Below the pieces are notes generated by a model. The model saw only the letters and a list, made by a program, of their open reading frames with translations. It made no database searches and was not told the origin of the DNA. A DNA stretch of 9,231 bases from an uncultured Eubacteriales bacterium (GTDB lineage: Bacteria > Bacillota > Clostridia > Oscillospirales > CAG-272), in assembly GCA_934446285.1 (NCBI GenBank), contig CAKSEI010000048.1, positions 1 through 9,231 of the forward strand, written 5' to 3'. Position numbers and translations under genes: made by a program. How positions within the stretch are numbered: the first letter of the stretch is position 1; each line of letters starts with the position of its first letter. Of the stretch, positions 6,674 through 9,231 are shown piece by piece.

Positions 6674-6861
6674 AGGCGGTAAAATAAAATTATAATCCGA
6701 AAATACGGACTGCGACGGAATGACATGAATTCAACATACGCAAACGGCAGATGCCTGCTCCCCGCCCGTGCCGTGCCGTGGCTTGCCTCGGCGAGGCGTA
6801 TACCGCGCAGTTTATTTAACGCACCGCAGCCGGCAAAAAGCACTTTTACCCCGTAAAGGTA
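6674..6861. other. 188-bp intergenic region without a recognisable gene
   Basis: This stretch runs from the stop of the membrane protein gene to the tRNA promoter. It starts AT-rich (6674-6700) and turns GC-rich at 6745-6830, with GTGCC-type tandem units at about 6768-6780 and a short palindrome GCCTCGGCGAGGC near 6785-6797. No hairpin followed by a T-run is visible, so the membrane protein gene has no obvious intrinsic terminator. A minus-strand reading frame is open through the GC-rich part but has no credible ribosome binding site. Confidence 0.6.
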
Positions 6862-6890
6862 TTGACAATATCCGACCTATGTGATATAAT
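6862..6890 (+). promoter_or_regulatory. Sigma-A promoter of the tRNA-Pro gene
   Basis: TTGACA at 6862-6867 and TATAAT at 6885-6890 are separated by exactly 17 bases, a full consensus match. Transcription should start near 6897, about nine bases before the mature tRNA 5' end. Confidence 0.92.
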
Positions 6891-6905
6891 ACGGATTGTT
6901 GCAGA

Positions 6906-6982
6906 CGGGGTGTGGCTCAGTTTGGTAGAGCGCTTGGTTCGGGACCAAGAGGCCGCTGGTTCGAATCCAGTCACTCCGACCA
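6906..6982 (+). tRNA. tRNA-Pro (anticodon CGG)
   Basis: A complete 77-base cloverleaf can be drawn. The acceptor stem CGGGGTG/CACTCCG has one G-U pair; the D stem is GCTC/GAGC; and the anticodon stem CTTGG/CCAAG encloses the loop TTCGGGA, giving anticodon CGG at 6940-6942 with G at position 37 as usual for proline tRNAs. The T arm GCTGG-TTCGAAT-CCAGT follows, then discriminator A6979 and an encoded CCA at 6980-6982. It reads the CCG codon. It stands alone with its own promoter and terminator. Confidence 0.97.
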
Positions 6983-6985
6983 TAT

Positions 6986-7030
6986 CGAGTATTCATAAGG
7001 AATTTGACTTTATGAATACTCGGTTTTCTT
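6986..7030 (+). terminator. Intrinsic terminator of tRNA-Pro
   Basis: A perfect 13-bp inverted repeat (CGAGTATTCATAA at 6986-6998 with TTATGAATACTCG at 7010-7022) is followed by GTTTTCTT. It begins three bases after the tRNA CCA end. The stem is AT-rich but long. Confidence 0.85.
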
Positions 7031-7043
7031 ATCTTAATACGGA

Positions 7044-7337
7044 TTATTTAAGGAGCAGGTTTTCACCTGCTCCTTTTGTTATGCCTTTTCGGGTATCGGC
7101 GACGATATTAGGTCTTTGAGATACTTCGGGTATCTCCACATACCCTACAAAGCGATAATAAATTACGATTCTCTGCGTTCGGTTTTTTCCTTTGCCTTCT
7201 GTTTCGAAAGCAATAATGCGGTCGATGAGTTCACGGAGAGGCGGTGCGGTCAGTTTTTGAATTTACATAAACTGCCTTTCGTTTTGAATTAACTTTCGCA
7301 CCTTGTCCTTTTCCGATGACTGTCTGACATCGCCTTT
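7044..7337 (-). pseudogene. Decayed C-terminal fragment of a large serine recombinase
   Basis: Read on the minus strand, 7337 to the TAA at 7046-7044 gives a protein-like tail interrupted by one in-frame TAA at 7265-7263. Before the stop it reads SSEKDKVRKLIQNERQFM. After it come IQKLTAPPLRELIDRIIAFE, then KNRTQRIVIYYRFVGYVEIP, then VADTRKGI. The pattern Leu-Thr-x-x-x-L-x-x-L-I-x-x-I followed by an 'IYYRFVG' strand and a late 'DTRKG' is the usual end of the large serine recombinases of clostridial mobile elements (DUF4368-type tail). The catalytic N-terminus is missing, and another TAA at 7340-7338 closes the frame upstream, only about 30 bases from the MATE stop codon. The fragment is therefore a dead remnant. 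Family assignment is from remembered motifs, not a search. Confidence 0.6.
7050..7080 (+). terminator. Second hairpin downstream of tRNA-Pro, probable terminator
   Basis: An 11-bp inverted repeat (AAGGAGCAGGT at 7050-7060 with ACCTGCTCCTT at 7065-7075, loop TTTC) is followed on the plus strand by TTGTT, with the T-run starting inside the arm. It could back up the tRNA terminator. On the minus strand the following bases are TAAATAA, a poor U-tract, so termination of MATE transcripts here is possible but weaker. It overlaps the tail of the recombinase relic, whose own terminator it may have been. Confidence 0.6.
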
Positions 7338-7371
7338 TTAGCGGTTTCCTTCGGCAGTTTTCGGGGGAGTC

Positions 7372-8748
7372 TTATTTTACAATGTTTTTCACCCATACGC
7401 CGCGACGTACGAGGATGAGCCCGAAAACGCATTTCAGCACAGAGATAGTCTGAACGGCAGCAAAAACCGCTGTCACGGGAAGTGAGGTTAACGAAGTCAG
7501 AAGATACGCAGCAGGAACGCTCACGCACCATACAAAGCAGCTGTCAAAAAGGAATGTCACAGCCGTTTTTCCTCCCGAACGCAGCGTGAAGTAACAGGCA
7601 TTCGCGCACGCGTCTATCGGCATGACAAAAGCTCCGACATACATGAGACCGGACGCAAGCGAGCGCACCGAGTCGGTCGTGTTGTACAGGCGCGGTATAA
7701 ACGGAGCGGCAATATAATATAAGCCTCCGACGAAAACGCTCACCATAAGCGAGAAAGCAATAAGCTTGCGCGCAGTGTCGCGCGCGGCGACGTTCTCCCC
7801 TGCCCCGAGCTGCTGACCGATGATGATACCGATGGCAGCGCCGACGGCAAGAAACGATACGGAGAATAAATTCCAACAGGTTGACGATATGCTGTTCGCC
7901 GCAACAACATCAAGGCTGCGAAGCGAGTAACAGAAGTTGAGCGCAGCCATTCCGACGCTCCAAAGAGCCTCGTTGAGCGCAAGCGGCATGCCTTTTTTTA
8001 TTATTTCCTTACACAGTCCCGCGGGGACGGCAAGGGTCCTGTATGCGCCGATTATAAACGGATTTTTTTCTTTATTCCGATGAGTCCACGCGGCAACTAT
8101 GGTAAGCTCGACAAAGCGCGCAATTACTGTAGCAACGGCAGCCCCGACGCAGCCGAGCGCAGGCGCACCGAGCTTACCGAAAATCAGCACGTAATTAAGC
8201 GACATATTGACACAAACCGCTGCAGCACCCGATAACATGGGTACGAGCGTCTGGCCGCTCTCCCTGAGTGTACTCGAATAGCACTGAACGACGGAGGACG
8301 GGAAAAGCCCTATCAGCATAACCAAAAGATAACTGTATCCGAAGTCAAGAGACATCTCGGCACTGCCCGCCTCACCCTCTCCGCGCAGATACAGACCAAT
8401 TAGATTTTTTCCCTGAAAAATAAAAATAAGTATTGCCGCCGCGGTAAGCAAGGTGCAGCAGACAAGCTTAAAACGAAACGTATCACGAAAGCCCTTTGTA
8501 TCGCCCGAGCCGAAGAACTGAGCGCCGAAAATTCCCGCGCCCGATACTGCACCGAAGATGCAGAGATTGAAAACAAATATAATTTGATTGGCGCTGGCAA
8601 CCCCCGTCATGACCTCCGTACCGACTCTGCCGACCATAAAATTGTCAAGCAGACTGACGAAATTCGTAATGCCGTTCTGAATCATTATCGGGATCATCAG
8701 AAAAAACACTTTTTTATAAAACGCCCTGTCACCAATATATTTTCTCAT
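7372..8748 (-). CDS. MATE-family multidrug/cation antiporter
   Basis: This 458-aa protein has the length and roughly twelve hydrophobic segments of MATE (NorM/DinF-type) efflux proteins, which export drugs or metabolites in exchange for Na+ or H+. Family-typical features are the N-terminal IPIMIQNGITNFVSLLDNFM followed by VGRVG, the FGAVSGAGIFGAQFFGSGDTKGFR loop (about residues 62-85), and the repeated counterpart in the second half with GAAIGIIIGQQLGAGE. The ATG at 8748 is preceded by a GAGGAGGAGA ribosome binding site. The gene is monocistronic with its own promoter. No convincing intrinsic terminator lies right behind it; the next hairpin is about 300 bases downstream. Substrate cannot be told. 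It is not obviously linked to the ABC exporter operon 1.7 kb away. Confidence 0.95.
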   Translation of the reverse strand: MRKYIGDRAFYKKVFFLMIPIMIQNGITNFVSLLDNFMVGRVGTEVMTGVASANQIIFVFNLCIFGAVSGAGIFGAQFFGSGDTKGFRDTFRFKLVCCTLLTAAAILIFIFQGKNLIGLYLRGEGEAGSAEMSLDFGYSYLLVMLIGLFPSSVVQCYSSTLRESGQTLVPMLSGAAAVCVNMSLNYVLIFGKLGAPALGCVGAAVATVIARFVELTIVAAWTHRNKEKNPFIIGAYRTLAVPAGLCKEIIKKGMPLALNEALWSVGMAALNFCYSLRSLDVVAANSISSTCWNLFSVSFLAVGAAIGIIIGQQLGAGENVAARDTARKLIAFSLMVSVFVGGLYYIAAPFIPRLYNTTDSVRSLASGLMYVGAFVMPIDACANACYFTLRSGGKTAVTFLFDSCFVWCVSVPAAYLLTSLTSLPVTAVFAAVQTISVLKCVFGLILVRRGVWVKNIVK

Positions 8749-8778
8749 TCTCTCCTCCTCTTTACACAGCGGAAAAGT

Positions 8779-8807
8779 ATTATATCATATCTGCGGCTGT
8801 TTTTCAA
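8779..8807 (-). promoter_or_regulatory. Sigma-A promoter of the MATE gene
   Basis: The minus strand has TTGAAA at 8807-8802 and TATAAT at 8784-8779 with a 17-base spacer, one mismatch from consensus. It implies a short leader of about 20-25 bases before the start codon. Confidence 0.85.
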
Positions 8808-8950
8808 CTTTTTTGCGCACGCCCGCAAGAAAAGGCAGAGAGTTGCCGATGCGAGCGTGATTGTTCGCTACGTAACAATTGCGCAGGAGCTTAACAAGCA
8901 AAAAACGCTGCGCCTCTTCATGCTTGTATTTAACGTATAACGGCAATATC

Positions 8951-8989
8951 AAAATAAAGTACGGCGGAAAACTCACGTTTTCCGCCGTA
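8951..8989 (-). terminator. Intrinsic terminator of the acetyltransferase gene
   Basis: A perfect 13-bp inverted repeat (TACGGCGGAAAAC on the minus strand at 8989-8977 reads as its plus-strand partner at 8960-8972; loop of four bases) is followed on the minus strand by CTTTATTTT. It lies 14 bases past the stop codon of the GNAT gene. The plus-strand flank is not T-rich, so it serves the minus strand. Confidence 0.88.
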
Positions 8990-9003
8990 TATAAAGCGAT
9001 ATT

Positions 9004-9231
9004 TCAAATAAAATCCGAGCGCAGCAGTGCATAGTGACCGATGTCGCGGTATTTTCCTTTCACAAAAATCTCCTCACGGCATACTCCCTCATACGTCATG
9101 CCGAGCTTGCGCATAACCCTCTCCGAGGCAGAGTTACCCACCATATAGCGCGCCTCTATGCGGTTGAGGTCAAGCTCGTAAAATCCGGTACGTATTACCG
9201 CACGGGCAGCCTCAACGGCATAGCCCTTGCC
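9004..9231 (-). CDS. C-terminal part of a GNAT N-acetyltransferase (RimJ/RimL type), cut by window edge
   Basis: The last 75 codons are visible, ending in TGA at 9006-9004. The fragment starts GKGYAVEAARAVIRTGF, the end of the acetyl-CoA pyrophosphate-binding motif (G-x-G-x-A) and its following helix. It then runs LNRIEARYMVGNSASERVMR and KLGMTYEG, the conserved Asn-Ser-x-S-x-x-V-M-x-K-L-G-M block of RimJ/RimL-like acetyltransferases, and ends with a strand pair containing REEIFVKGKYRDIGHYALLR. Such enzymes acetylate protein N-termini, amino sugars, antibiotics or small amines, and the substrate cannot be chosen from this part. The N-terminal half and start lie beyond the window. Confidence 0.9.
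   Translation of the reverse strand, partial: GKGYAVEAARAVIRTGFYELDLNRIEARYMVGNSASERVMRKLGMTYEGVCREEIFVKGKYRDIGHYALLRSDFI

Noticed and set aside
6785..6797. GCCTCGGCGAGGC palindrome as a terminator for the membrane protein gene
   Set aside because: The stem is only about 5 bp and no T-run follows on either strand.
6862..7119. Plus-strand frame of 85 codons over the tRNA-Pro gene
   Set aside because: It spans the promoter, the tRNA and the terminator, and its translation through the tRNA is the familiar false peptide that tRNA genes give.
6906..7380. An integrated genomic island using the tRNA-Pro gene as attachment site
   Set aside because: No direct repeat of the tRNA 3' end is seen in the window, and the relic resembles a serine recombinase, a class that does not normally target tRNA genes.
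7289..7531. Minus-strand frame of 80 codons ending in the recombinase relic region
   Set aside because: It lies mostly inside the MATE gene in another frame and has no ribosome binding site.
1..9231. CRISPR array, toxin-antitoxin pair or phage-defence cassette
   Set aside because: There are no regularly spaced repeats, and no gene in the window matches such systems; all confident genes are transport, regulation, tRNA or acetyltransferase functions.

Overview
The window looks like a chromosomal segment of a low-to-moderate GC Gram-positive bacterium, most likely a gut-type clostridium (Clostridia, Oscillospirales-like). The grounds are a T-box riboswitch, strong GGAGG-type ribosome binding sites, near-perfect sigma-A promoters (TTGACA-N17-TATAAT), a MarR plus paired ABC exporter operon, and the protein families present. 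The species assignment is inference. Most genes lie on the minus strand.

Layout from left to right. (1) At 1-1434 (minus) is a tryptophan uptake operon: a consensus promoter, a T-box leader with a UGG (Trp) specifier and a clear terminator/antiterminator switch, a possible 10-codon leader minigene, a lipoprotein substrate-binding protein (TrpX-like), and the first 14 codons of the next gene, probably the TrpY-like permease, overlapping TrpX at TAATG. (2) At 1455-5752 (minus) is a three-gene operon: a MarR regulator followed by two half-transporter ABC exporters. The first half (593 aa, TTG start) has a degenerate ATPase site (Asp for the catalytic Glu, Gln for the switch His). The second (642 aa) has the canonical residues, so the two probably form a heterodimeric multidrug-type exporter. 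A strong hairpin terminator ends the operon just before the T-box promoter. (3) At 5837-6673 (plus) is a divergent gene for a 278-aa multi-pass membrane protein that I do not recognise. (4) At 6862-7080 (plus) is a tRNA-Pro(CGG) gene with a consensus promoter and one, perhaps two, terminators. (5) At 7044-7337 (minus) is the decayed C-terminal end of what looks like a large serine recombinase. (6) At 7372-8748 (minus) is a MATE-family efflux transporter with its own consensus-like promoter. (7) At 9004-9231 (minus) is the C-terminal 75 codons of a GNAT N-acetyltransferase with its terminator.

Functionally, the T-box reads uncharged tRNA-Trp and should switch on tryptophan import when tryptophan is short. 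The MarR protein probably represses its own operon and so the exporter, and could also act on the divergent membrane protein gene across the shared 151-bp intergenic region. The recombinase relic shows that a mobile element once sat between the tRNA-Pro and MATE genes. I see no CRISPR array, rRNA or intact mobile element. The window is mostly ordinary chromosome. The items most worth a second look are the leader minigene behind the Trp T-box, the recombinase fossil, and the unrecognised membrane protein paired with the MarR operon.
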